A stretch of DNA of 43,310 bases from Streptomyces sp. col6 (GTDB lineage: Bacteria > Actinomycetota > Actinomycetes > Streptomycetales > Streptomycetaceae): assembly GCF_008042035.1 (NCBI RefSeq), contig NZ_RDBL01000029.1:738371-781680 (forward strand), given 5' to 3'. Under the pieces are notes generated by a model. It did not search any database and had not been told where the DNA came from. It saw nothing but the letters and a program-made list of their open reading frames with translations. Shown here one piece after another: positions 32,893 through 41,142 of this stretch. Made by a program: the position numbers and the translations under genes. Numbering within the stretch: the stretch's first letter is position 1; every line of letters begins with the position of its first letter.

Positions 32893-33067
32893 GTCGCAGG
32901 ACCCTAGCGAACTCGGGCGAACGGCCCAACCCCCGGGCGCCGCCTCGCGATCCACCACCGGTGTGGCACGAACCACACCGGGCCCTCCTCTACCGCAGAC
33001 CCTGCGGGTTTGACCAGCACCCTACGCAGCCTTTTGCGTTCCTTTACTCCCGCAAGCCCCTTTTCGT

Positions 33068-33110
33068 TTGCCTGCAGCAACCAACGGCTTCTATGGTTGC
33101 CCTAAGCAAC
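33068..33110. promoter_or_regulatory. Two TTGCC-N4-GCAA operators over the marR promoter
   Basis: TTGCCTGCAGCAA (33068-33080) and TTGCCCTAAGCAA (33097-33109) are two palindromes of the same form, with centres 29 bp apart. TTGCCT as -35 and TATGGT (33092-33097) as -10, 18 bp apart, place them over the core promoter. This fits autorepression by the MarR protein encoded just downstream. Confidence 0.75.
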
Positions 33111-33125
33111 AAGATGACCGGTGAG

Positions 33126-33662
33126 ATGTCTGGGGGTCCCGTGGCCGCACGGAGTCAGTACGAAGAACTGGCCCGGCAGCTGAGTGCCATCGGGGCCGTC
33201 AAGAGAGGTCTCGCCCGCATCCTGCCCGCCGAGTGCCCCGGCGGCTCCGCCGCCGTGCTGACTCTGCTGAGCCGGCACGGGGAGATGCGGATCAGCCGGC
33301 TGGCCGAGCTGCTGGCGGTCGACATGTCGGTGACCAGCCGGCACGTCGCCCACGTGGCGGAGCGGGGCTGGATCGAGCGGTTCCCGGACCCGGCGGACAA
33401 GCGGTCCCGCATCCTGCGGCTGACCCCCGCGGGGGAAGGGGTGCTCGACGACCTCTACAGCCGGTCGACCGAGATGTTCGCCTGCCATCTGCAGGACTGG
33501 TCCGACGACGAGGTCGGACAGCTCAACACGTTGCTGGCCCGGCTGCGCGACAGCTTCTCCTGTCGCGGCACCGGAGGGTGCGCTTCCGGAAAGCACAGCG
33601 GCGAGTGCCGCTCCCGGCAGGCCGACACCCACCACGACTCGTACACCCGTACACCCGTGTAA
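33126..33662 (+). CDS. MarR-family transcriptional repressor
   Basis: A 178-residue winged-helix regulator. The DNA-binding part is GEMRISRLAELLAVDMSVTSRHV followed by the wing DPADKRSRILRLT. The C-terminal tail is Cys/His-rich (C at SCRGTGGCASGKHSGEC), which may respond to metals or oxidants. ATGs at 33093, 33114 and 33126 and a GTG at 33141 are all in frame; I prefer 33126 since 33093 would overlap the second operator. It ends 23 bp before the MFS gene and is probably co-transcribed with it. Confidence 0.88.
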   Translation: MSGGPVAARSQYEELARQLSAIGAVKRGLARILPAECPGGSAAVLTLLSRHGEMRISRLAELLAVDMSVTSRHVAHVAERGWIERFPDPADKRSRILRLTPAGEGVLDDLYSRSTEMFACHLQDWSDDEVGQLNTLLARLRDSFSCRGTGGCASGKHSGECRSRQADTHHDSYTRTPV

Positions 33663-33685
33663 CAGAAGCAAGGACAAGGACTTAA

Positions 33686-36178
33686 ATGGCTACGACCACA
33701 CCAGCCGGTGTGCGGGGCGGCCACGCCAAGCACGGAGGGCACGACGCCTCCGACGGCGCGCCGATGACACACCGTCAGATCATGGAAGCGCTCACCGGGC
33801 TGCTTCTCGGCATGTTCGTCGCGATCCTGTCGTCCACCGTCGTCTCCAACGCCCTGCCGGAGATCATCTCCGACCTCGGCGGTGGCCAGAGCGCCTACAC
33901 CTGGGTCGTCACCGCCTCGCTGCTCGCGATGACGGCGACCACCCCGCTGTGGGGCAAGCTCGCCGACCTCTTCAGCAAGAAGCTGCTGGTCCAGATAGCC
34001 CTGGTCATCTACGTCGGCGGCTCCGTCGTCGCCGGGCTGTCGAACAGCGCCGGCATGCTGATCGTCTGCCGTGTGGTGCAGGGCATCGGCGTCGGCGGTC
34101 TCTCCGCCCTCGCCCAGATCGTCATGGCCGCCATGATCGCCCCGCGCGAGCGCGGCCGTTACAGCGGTTACCTCGGCGCGGTCTTCGCCGTCGCCACCGT
34201 CGGCGGCCCGCTGCTCGGCGGCGTCATCACCGACACCAGCTGGATGGGCTGGCGCTGGTGCTTCTACGTGGGTGTGCCGTTCGCGGTCATCGCCCTGATC
34301 GTGCTCCAGAAGACCCTGAAGCTCCCGGTCGTCAAGCGCGAGGTCAAGGTCGACTGGACCGGCGCCTTCTTCATCAGCGCCGCCGTCTCGCTGCTGCTCC
34401 TGTGGGTGACGTTCGCGGGCGACAAGTACGACTGGATGTCCTGGCAGACCGGCGTGATGCTCGCGGGCTCCGTGGTCCTCGCGCTGCTCTTCGTCTTCAC
34501 CGAGTCCCGCGCCAGCGAGCCGATCATCCCGCTGCGGCTCTTCCGCAACCGGACCATCACGCTCGCCTCGCTCGCCTCGCTGTTCGTCGGCATCGCGATG
34601 TTCGCCGGCACCGTCTTCTTCAGCCAGTACTTCCAGCTGGCGCGCGGCAAGTCGCCGACGATGTCCGGCGTCATGACGATCCCGATGATCGGCGGGCTGT
34701 TCCTCTCCTCGACGATCTCCGGCCAGATCATCACCAAGACCGGCCGCTGGAAGGCCTGGCTCGTCAGCGGTGGCTTCCTGCTCACCGCCGGTCTCGGGAT
34801 GCTCGGCACGATCCGCTACGACACGACGTACTGGCACATCGCCGTCTTCATGTTCGTGATGGGTCTCGGCATCGGCATGATGATGCAGAACCTGGTGCTC
34901 GCCACGCAGAACCAGGTGGACCCGTCCGACCTCGGTTCGGCCAGCTCCGTCGTCACCTTCTTCCGTTCCCTCGGTGGTGCGATCGGCGTCTCCGCGCTGG
35001 GCGCCGTCATGGCGAACCGCGTCACCCACTACGTCAAGGACGGCTTGGCGGACCTCGGTCCGCAGGGCGCGGCCCTGGGCCACGGCGGCACCGGCGGCGG
35101 GGGCATCCCCGACCTGGACAAGCTGCCCGCCCCGTTCCGTACGGTCGTCGAGTCCGCCTACGGACACGGCGTCGGTGACGTCTTCCTGTACGCCGCTCCG
35201 GCCGCGCTGCTCGCCTTCGTGATCACGCTGTTCATCAAGGAGGTCGCGCTGAGGACGCGGGCCGGCAACGACGCGCAGGCTCCGGCCGAGGCGCCCGCCG
35301 AGGTTCCCGCCGGCACGGCCGAGGCCGTCGCCGAGGGCGCCGCCGGGGTCACCGCGGTCGACACCGCCGAGGCCGCACCCGCCGCCGAGGCCCCTGTGGA
35401 CTTCGGCAAGGGCGGCACCCCCGTCCGCGGCGTCGTCCGCGGCGCCGAGGGCGCACCCGTCGCCCGTGCCGCCGTCACGCTGATCTCGCTCGGCGGCCGG
35501 CAGCTGGGCATCGCCGCCGCACAGGCCGACGGCGGGTACGCGCTGGACGCCCCGGGCGCCGGTTCGTACGTGCTGATCGCGTCCGCCGACGGCTTCCAGC
35601 CGCAGGCGTCCACCGTGGTCGTCGGCGACGAGCCGCTGGCGTACGACATCCTGCTCTCCGGTACGAGCGGCCTGGCCGGTACCGTGCGCGCCGCCGAGAG
35701 CGGTACGCCGGTCGCGGACGCCATGGTCATCGTGACCGATGTGCGCGGCGACGTCCTGGCCACCGGCAAGTCCGGCGAGACGGGCGACTTCACCTTCGGT
35801 GAGCTGGTCCCCGGAGCGGTGACCGTCGCGGTCAACGCGGGCGGCTTCCGTCCGCTGGCCCTCCCGGTGGAGGTCGGCGGCCAGGGCGTCACCCGGGTCG
35901 AGGTCGCGCTCCGGGCCGGTGCGCTGGTCCAGGGCGTCGTGCGGGCCGGTGCGAGCCGGCGCCCGCTGCCGGACGCCCGGGTCACCCTGGTCGACGCGGC
36001 CGGCAACGTGATCGCCAACTCGACGACCGGGGAGGACGGGGCGTACGCCTTCGCCGACCTGGACGCGGGCGAGTACACGGTCATCGCGACCGGCTACCCG
36101 CCGGTGGCCGGTGCCCTTACGGTGGCCGGTCACGGGGTCGACGGCCACGACATCGAGCTCGTCCACCCGGGCGAGTAA
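33686..36178 (+). CDS. DHA2-type MFS exporter with C-terminal carboxypeptidase-regulatory-like repeats
   Basis: An 830-residue protein. Residues about 30-530 are a 14-segment drug:H+ antiporter of the EmrB/QacA type (TSLLWGKLADLFSKK-like motif A region; GGPLLGGVITD as motif C). An Ala/Glu/Pro linker of about 45 residues follows, then three repeats of about 80 residues (GTPVRGVVRGAEGAPVARAAVTL ..., GLAGTVRAAESGTPVADAMV ..., ALVQGVVRAGASRRPLPDARV ...) of the CarboxypepD_reg/Ig-like kind. With 14 segments and N-in topology the repeats should be cytoplasmic, which is odd for such domains. AAGGACAAGG precedes the ATG. Probably repressed by the MarR protein. Confidence 0.9.
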   Translation: MATTTPAGVRGGHAKHGGHDASDGAPMTHRQIMEALTGLLLGMFVAILSSTVVSNALPEIISDLGGGQSAYTWVVTASLLAMTATTPLWGKLADLFSKKLLVQIALVIYVGGSVVAGLSNSAGMLIVCRVVQGIGVGGLSALAQIVMAAMIAPRERGRYSGYLGAVFAVATVGGPLLGGVITDTSWMGWRWCFYVGVPFAVIALIVLQKTLKLPVVKREVKVDWTGAFFISAAVSLLLLWVTFAGDKYDWMSWQTGVMLAGSVVLALLFVFTESRASEPIIPLRLFRNRTITLASLASLFVGIAMFAGTVFFSQYFQLARGKSPTMSGVMTIPMIGGLFLSSTISGQIITKTGRWKAWLVSGGFLLTAGLGMLGTIRYDTTYWHIAVFMFVMGLGIGMMMQNLVLATQNQVDPSDLGSASSVVTFFRSLGGAIGVSALGAVMANRVTHYVKDGLADLGPQGAALGHGGTGGGGIPDLDKLPAPFRTVVESAYGHGVGDVFLYAAPAALLAFVITLFIKEVALRTRAGNDAQAPAEAPAEVPAGTAEAVAEGAAGVTAVDTAEAAPAAEAPVDFGKGGTPVRGVVRGAEGAPVARAAVTLISLGGRQLGIAAAQADGGYALDAPGAGSYVLIASADGFQPQASTVVVGDEPLAYDILLSGTSGLAGTVRAAESGTPVADAMVIVTDVRGDVLATGKSGETGDFTFGELVPGAVTVAVNAGGFRPLALPVEVGGQGVTRVEVALRAGALVQGVVRAGASRRPLPDARVTLVDAAGNVIANSTTGEDGAYAFADLDAGEYTVIATGYPPVAGALTVAGHGVDGHDIELVHPGE

Positions 36179-36269
36179 CCCGAGCGGTCCGGGGTATGTC
36201 CCGGACCCCTACAAGACCCCTGGCGGGGGCGGCGCTTTTCGAGCGGAGGCGCCGCACCGGCCGGTGGAA

Positions 36270-36330
36270 ATGGGCCCCGGCGGCGGGGACGGCAGGCAGG
36301 GGACGGCCTGCCGCCCCCGCCCCGGGGCCC
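36270..36330 (+). terminator. Long GC-rich hairpin after the MFS gene
   Basis: GGGCCCCGGCGGCGGGG...CGGCAGGC pairs with GCCTGCCG...CCCCGCC.CGGGGCCC, a stem of more than 20 bp with small bulges. It lies between the MFS and YceI genes, so these may be partly uncoupled. Confidence 0.7.
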
Positions 36331-36389
36331 GACTCATTGATGACCCGGTCCGGTGAGCGGGCGGGTCATGAGCAAGGAGAGAGAACGGG

Positions 36390-37208
36390 ATGGGACTTCG
36401 CGCACAGGTACGGACGCGGGACGGCTGGGCCGTCCAGCACGCGGTCGTGACGGTCACCGACATGACCGGCACGCAGGTGCTGCGGGCCGCCGCCGACGAG
36501 GCCGGGGCGGTACGGGCCGACACCCCGCTGTCCGCGGGCGCGTACACGGTGATCGTGACGGCCGTCGGGTACGCCCCCGCCGCGTCCACCGCCCTCGTCA
36601 CGGCGAGCGGCACGGTCGAGGCGGGCACGGTGGTGCTGAACCGCCAGGGCGGCGTGGAGCTGCCGCCGCCGGGCGCCTGGTCGCTGGACCCGGCGCACTC
36701 CTCGGTGGGCGCGGTCGCGCAGCACCTGGGGATCTCCAGCGTGCACGGCCGGTTCACCGACTTCGGCGGGCGCATCGAGATCTCCGAGGACCTCCAGAAC
36801 TCCCGGGTCGAGGCGGTCATCGACGCCGCGAGCATCGACACCGGCAACGGCATGCGGGACAAGCACCTGCGCTCCCCCGACTTCCTGGACACCGACCGGT
36901 TCCCCGAGATCACCTACCGCTCCGGCGGGCTGACCCCGGCCGGGCCCGACCGCTGGACCGTGCACGGCGAGCTGACCATGCGCGGGGTGACACGGCCCGT
37001 GGACCTGGACCTGAGCTACCTCGGCACCGGCCCCGACCCGTGGGGCGGGGTGCGCGCGGCGTTCAACGCGACGGCCGAACTGCGCCGCGAGGACTTCGCC
37101 ATGAACTACAACCAGGTCGTCCAGGCGGGCATCGCAGCGATCGGCACCACGCTCCGCGTCGAGCTGGACATCCAGGCCGTGCAGGGCGATTCCCTGCCCG
37201 CCGTCTGA
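36390..37208 (+). CDS. YceI-domain protein with N-terminal carboxypeptidase-regulatory-like repeat
   Basis: A 272-residue protein. Residues 1-90 are one repeat of the kind seen at the end of the MFS protein (HAVVTVTDMTGTQVLRA, SAGAYTVIVTAVGYAPAAS). Residues about 95-268 are a YceI lipocalin-like barrel (WSLDPAHSSVGAVAQHLGISSVHGRF in part; LRSPDFLDTDRFPEITYRS), known to bind isoprenoid lipids. There is no signal peptide, unlike most YceI proteins, so it should be cytoplasmic. GGAGAGAG precedes the ATG at 36390. Confidence 0.9.
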   Translation: MGLRAQVRTRDGWAVQHAVVTVTDMTGTQVLRAAADEAGAVRADTPLSAGAYTVIVTAVGYAPAASTALVTASGTVEAGTVVLNRQGGVELPPPGAWSLDPAHSSVGAVAQHLGISSVHGRFTDFGGRIEISEDLQNSRVEAVIDAASIDTGNGMRDKHLRSPDFLDTDRFPEITYRSGGLTPAGPDRWTVHGELTMRGVTRPVDLDLSYLGTGPDPWGGVRAAFNATAELRREDFAMNYNQVVQAGIAAIGTTLRVELDIQAVQGDSLPAV

Positions 37209-37221
37209 CGCCTCCCGGTCG

Positions 37222-37237
37222 TAGGGTCGGTTCCATG
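37222..37237 (+). promoter_or_regulatory. Leaderless promoter -10 (TAGGGT) for the PPOX-type gene
   Basis: TAGGGT (37222-37227) is 7 nt before the ATG at 37235, with no ribosome site. The pair of genes downstream has its own promoter. Confidence 0.6.
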
Positions 37238-37699
37238 GCACCCAATATCGCGACCAACACCGCCGTGGAACTCGACGCCCTGCTGGACTTCGTACGGCCC
37301 CGGCACCGGGCGATCCTGCTGACCACCCGGGCCGACGGCCGCCCCCAGGGCTCCCCGCTCACCTGTGGCGTCGACGACGCGGGCCGGATCGTCGTCTCCA
37401 CGTACCCCGAGCGCGCCAAGACCCGTAACGCGAAGCGTGACGAGCGGGTCAGCGTGATCGTGCTGTCCGACGAGTGGAACGGGCCCTGGGTACAGATCGA
37501 CGGATCGGCCGAGGTCATCGACGCGCCGGACTCGGTCGAACCGCTCGTCGAGTACTTCCGGAACATCTCCGGCGAGCACCCCGACTGGGACGAGTACCGG
37601 GCGGCGATGCTGAAGCAGGGGAAGTCCATCATCCGGATCACCCCGGAGCGCTGGGGCCCCATCGCCACCGGCGGCTTCCCCGCCCACCTCGCCCCGTGA
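37235..37699 (+). CDS. PPOX-class (F420-dependent-type) oxidoreductase
   Basis: A 154-residue split-barrel flavin/deazaflavin protein. RHRAILLTTRADGRPQGSPLTCGVD and VIVSTYPERAKTRNAKRDERVSV-like segments are typical of PPOX-class F420-binding proteins of actinomycetes. The substrate is unknown. It overlaps the dehydrogenase gene by 4 nt (GTGA), which implies translational coupling. Confidence 0.88.
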   Translation: MAPNIATNTAVELDALLDFVRPRHRAILLTTRADGRPQGSPLTCGVDDAGRIVVSTYPERAKTRNAKRDERVSVIVLSDEWNGPWVQIDGSAEVIDAPDSVEPLVEYFRNISGEHPDWDEYRAAMLKQGKSIIRITPERWGPIATGGFPAHLAP

Positions 37700-38610
37700 T
37701 CTCCCCCGCCCTGCTCGGCCGGGCCCGGATCACCGCCGGGCCCGAGGTCGGCGAGGCCGCCGTGCGCGGTCTCGCGGCGGCCACCGGGCGCCCCGTCGAA
37801 CGCGGCCCCGTCGAGGGCCCCTTCGTGTACGTGGGTGCCTCGCTGCCCGACGCGGTGCGCGGGGCGGACCTGGTCTGGTTCCACAGCGTCAACGCGGGCA
37901 CGGACGCCCTGTTGCGCTCCGGACCCTGGCCGGACGGCGTGCCGCTGACCCGGACCGTGGGCCGCATGGGCGAGCGGATCGCGCAGTACGTGCTGGGCTG
38001 GGTGCTCGCGGAGTGCCAGTCGGTACCGGAGTTCGCCGCCCAGCACGCCCGCGCCGAGTGGCGCCGCATCGACTCCGAACTCGTCGCCGGGCAGACCGCC
38101 GTGGTGCACGGCATCGGCCGGATCGGCTCCGCCGTCGCCGCGCTGCTGCGGGCCTGTGGCATCCGGACCGTGGCCGCCGCCCGCACCCCGCGCCCGGTGC
38201 CGCCAGGCTTCGACGCGGTGGCCGTGGGCGACGAGCCCGTCGCCGCCCGCTGGGTGATCGCCGCGCTGCCGCTGACCGGGGCGACCGCCGGGTACTTCGG
38301 GGCGGACCGGTTCGCCGCGCTGGGCGGGGCGACCTTCCTCAACGTGGGACGGGGCGCGACCGTGGACCTGGGGGCGCTGGACGCGGCGCTGCGCTCCGGG
38401 GCCGTGGGGCGGGCGGTGCTCGACGTGCTGGCCGACGAGCCGGCCGCGCCCGGCAATCCTTGCTGGCGGCTCCCCCGTACGGTGGTCACCTCGCACTCCG
38501 CGGGCATCACGGCGGACGAGGACATCGTCGCCGACTTCACCGTGTGCCTGCGGGAGCTGACGGCGGGACGGGTCCCGGTGCTCACCGTGGACACGGCACG
38601 GGGCTACTGA
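37696..38610 (+). CDS. D-2-hydroxyacid dehydrogenase family protein
   Basis: A 304-residue NAD(P)-dependent enzyme. The Rossmann motif is VVHGIGRIGSAVAALL. The family's active-site R, E and H positions are NVGRGATVD, DVLADEPAAPGNP and SHSAGIT. It reduces a 2-keto acid or the reverse; the substrate cannot be named. The GTG at 37696 overlaps the previous stop. Its stop overlaps the stop of the convergent TetR gene by 7 bp. Confidence 0.9.
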   Translation: MISPALLGRARITAGPEVGEAAVRGLAAATGRPVERGPVEGPFVYVGASLPDAVRGADLVWFHSVNAGTDALLRSGPWPDGVPLTRTVGRMGERIAQYVLGWVLAECQSVPEFAAQHARAEWRRIDSELVAGQTAVVHGIGRIGSAVAALLRACGIRTVAAARTPRPVPPGFDAVAVGDEPVAARWVIAALPLTGATAGYFGADRFAALGGATFLNVGRGATVDLGALDAALRSGAVGRAVLDVLADEPAAPGNPCWRLPRTVVTSHSAGITADEDIVADFTVCLRELTAGRVPVLTVDTARGY

Positions 38611-39368
38611 GCGCGCTCCCGCATCGCGTCGATGCCCGCGATCAGCAGGTCGAGGGCGAAGGCGAAGTCCCGGTCGCGCATCTCCTCGATGGTCGCGTCG
38701 CCGCGCGCGGCCATCAGGTCCCGCGAGTCCTCCACGAACTCGTCGAGGTCCGGCTGCTCCTGGATCGCCGACATGGCCTGCCGGAAGTACTGGTCCTGGG
38801 TCAGCCCCGCCTCCGCGCTGCGCTGCGCGAACTGGCCCTCCACCGTGCCGAATCCGTACACGAACTGGAAGACCGCCGAGAGCGCGCCGCTGCGGCCCTC
38901 GACGGGGAGGCCGGTCGCCCGGATCACGTCCTGGATGGTGTGGGTCACCAGGAGCGAGTGCGGGCCCAGGTTCAGGAACTTGCCCGCGAGCGGGGAGACC
39001 CAGGGGTGCCGGACGAGCAGCCCCCGGTACGCGGCGGCCACCGCGCGCAGCCGGTCCTGCCAGGGCGCGTCGGCGGGCGGCGCGTCGAACCCGCTGTAGA
39101 CCGCGTCGAGGGCCAGTTCCAGCAGGTCGTCCTTGGTGTCCACGTACCAGTACAGGGACATCGCGGTGACGTTCAGCTCGGCGGCGAGCCGGCGCATGGA
39201 GAACTTCGCCAGTCCCTCGGCGTCCAGCAGCCGGACCGAGGCGGCGGTGATCCGCTCCCGGTCGAGCCCGGCCGGCTGGTCCGCCCGGCGGGAGCGGACG
39301 GGCGGCCGGGTGTTCAGCCACACGCTGGTCCGGACAGGGTTCTTCACGCGGTCGGCCGCGGACACCAT
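38604..39368 (-). CDS. TetR-family regulator
   Basis: A 254-residue regulator with an extended N-terminus of about 40 residues, then the HTH (ITAASVRLLDAEGLAKFSMRRLAAELNVTAMSLYWYV in part). The C-terminal part resembles the tetracycline-repressor-like ligand domain. The ATG at 39368 has GGGAG 6 nt upstream. It lies 98 bp after the MFS gene on the same strand and is the likely repressor for the palindrome at 41018-41051. Confidence 0.9.
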   Translation of the reverse strand: MVSAADRVKNPVRTSVWLNTRPPVRSRRADQPAGLDRERITAASVRLLDAEGLAKFSMRRLAAELNVTAMSLYWYVDTKDDLLELALDAVYSGFDAPPADAPWQDRLRAVAAAYRGLLVRHPWVSPLAGKFLNLGPHSLLVTHTIQDVIRATGLPVEGRSGALSAVFQFVYGFGTVEGQFAQRSAEAGLTQDQYFRQAMSAIQEQPDLDEFVEDSRDLMAARGDATIEEMRDRDFAFALDLLIAGIDAMRERAQ

Positions 39369-39466
39369 GGCGCACTCCCTCGTCTCGCCGGCGGGACGGA
39401 CGGACCGGCTCCGTACCGCGTACCCAGAAAAACGGAGCAGCACGGTCCGGTAGGTCCCGCCTGATG

Positions 39467-40984
39467 CTATGCCGCTGTCGCGGCCGGATCAGCCTGTGGT
39501 GATTGTCCTCGCTCGGCACGGCGCAGGAGTACCGCTGCCAGGAGTCCGCCGGCGAGTACGGCCACCGCGCCGCCCAGCATGCTGGTCTCCAGGCCGGAGG
39601 AGAAGGCGTCCGTGATCTTCGTCCGCTCCTCGGCCCCGTGCGCGGCGGACAGGGCGGCGGGCAGCGAGGTGGCGCCGACGGCCGACGGGACGAGGGCGGC
39701 GAAGCGGGAGTTGAGGACCGCGCCGAGGACGGCGACCCCGAGGCCGTTGCCGCACTCGGCGAGCGTGCCGTTCACCCCGGCGCCGACGCCCGCCTTCTCC
39801 GGCGGGATGGCGCTCATGATCGCGTTGGCCATCGCGGGCATGGCGAGCGCGATGCCGACGCCCATGACCAGCAGCCCGAGCAGCGTGCCCCCGTAGCCGT
39901 GGCGGCCCAGCAGCGCGATGGCGGCCAGACCCGCCGCGAGCAGGCCCATGCCCGTCGCGATGGTGACCGGCGTGCCCAGCTTGGGGACCAGCCGGGCGCC
40001 GAGGCCGGTGAGGTTCAGCGCGACCACGCTCAGGGCGAGCGGCGCCGTCCGCAGACCGGCCTCCAGTGGCCCGTAACCGAGGACGAACTGGAGCTGCTGG
40101 GTGAGCAGGAACAGCGAGCCGCCCATCCCGAACGCGACCAGCACGGCGCCCGCGACGGCCCCGACGAACCGCTGGTCGCGGAAGAAGTGCATGTCCAGCA
40201 TCGGGTACGGGATGTGCAGCTCCCACAGGGCGAAGCCGGTGAGGACGGCGACCCCGGTGAACGCGGTCAGCAACACCCTGCCCGACGTCCAGCCGTGCTC
40301 CGGGCCGGAGATGATCGCGTACACCACCGCGGCCATGCCGACCGTGGAGAGCAGCGCGCCCAGCAGGTCGGGGCGGTCGCCGCTCGGGTTCTTCGACTCG
40401 GGGACCAGCCGCGCCACGGCGACCAGGCCGACGGCGGCGACCGGGATGTTGATCAGGAAGATCGCGCCCCACCAGAAGTGGTCGAGCATGACCCCGCCGA
40501 TCAGCGGGCCGACCGCGAAGCCCAGCGAGCTGACGGTCGACCAGATGCCGATCGCCCTGACCCGCTCGTCCTCGTCGAAGATCTGCATGACGACGGCGAG
40601 CGTGGTGGTCATCAGGAGGGCTCCGCCGACGCCCATGCCCGCCCGCGCGGCGATCAACTGGACGGAGGACTGGGCTAGTCCGGCGACCAGGGAGCCGATG
40701 CCGAACAGGGCGAGCCCGGCGATCAGCATCTTCTTGCGCCCGTAGCGGTCGGCGGAGCTCCCGGCCGTGAGCAGCAGCCCGGACTGGACGAGCGAGTAGG
40801 CGTTGATCATCCACTGCACATCGGCGGTGGAGGCGTCCAGCTCCCGGGTGAGGGACGGGATCGCCACGTTGAGGACGGTGTTGTCGAGCAGCACGGTGAG
40901 CTGGGCGAGGCAGATGACGCCGAGGATCAGCCAGCGCTGCGGATGGACGAGCGGATGGTTCTGCGCGGCGCCGGTTGCCGTCAT
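39467..40984 (-). CDS. DHA2-type MFS drug exporter
   Basis: A 505-residue, 14-segment EmrB/QacA-like transporter. Motif D1 (LLDNTVLNVAIPSL), motif A (GSSADRYGRKKM) and motif C (FAVGPLIGGVML) are intact. It exports hydrophobic compounds by proton antiport; the substrate is not clear. The ATG at 40984 has GGGGAG upstream. The promoter region carries a long palindrome, and a TetR gene follows, the usual arrangement for a ligand-induced efflux system. Confidence 0.93.
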   Translation of the reverse strand: MTATGAAQNHPLVHPQRWLILGVICLAQLTVLLDNTVLNVAIPSLTRELDASTADVQWMINAYSLVQSGLLLTAGSSADRYGRKKMLIAGLALFGIGSLVAGLAQSSVQLIAARAGMGVGGALLMTTTLAVVMQIFDEDERVRAIGIWSTVSSLGFAVGPLIGGVMLDHFWWGAIFLINIPVAAVGLVAVARLVPESKNPSGDRPDLLGALLSTVGMAAVVYAIISGPEHGWTSGRVLLTAFTGVAVLTGFALWELHIPYPMLDMHFFRDQRFVGAVAGAVLVAFGMGGSLFLLTQQLQFVLGYGPLEAGLRTAPLALSVVALNLTGLGARLVPKLGTPVTIATGMGLLAAGLAAIALLGRHGYGGTLLGLLVMGVGIALAMPAMANAIMSAIPPEKAGVGAGVNGTLAECGNGLGVAVLGAVLNSRFAALVPSAVGATSLPAALSAAHGAEERTKITDAFSSGLETSMLGGAVAVLAGGLLAAVLLRRAERGQSPQADPAATAA

Positions 40985-41017
40985 AGGTACTCCCCGGTGG
41001 TTGTGGCGCGGCTTCCC

Positions 41018-41051
41018 ATACGGTGTACAGGAGATGAGTTGTACACCGTAT
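41018..41051. promoter_or_regulatory. TetR-type operator, 12-bp perfect arms
   Basis: ATACGGTGTACA (41018-41029) and TGTACACCGTAT (41040-41051) are exact reverse complements with a 10-bp spacer. It lies 33 bp upstream of the MFS start and covers the probable -10 on the minus strand (TTGTAC as -35, then TACGGT 17 bp on). The divergent gene starts about 90 bp to the other side. Confidence 0.88.
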
Positions 41052-41142
41052 AGGGAGTCGTTGGGGCGTACAAGCGACTTTTCGTGGGTACGGTGCCGGT
41101 CGCCCAGCCCATGCCGACCCGGATCCCGGAAGCAGGATTGAC

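Noticed and set aside
33455..36166. A 903-codon minus-strand frame opposite the MFS gene
   Set aside because: The composition (Asp, Gly, Arg, Glu, His repeats) is that of a reverse-complement shadow; the MFS gene on the other strand is clear.
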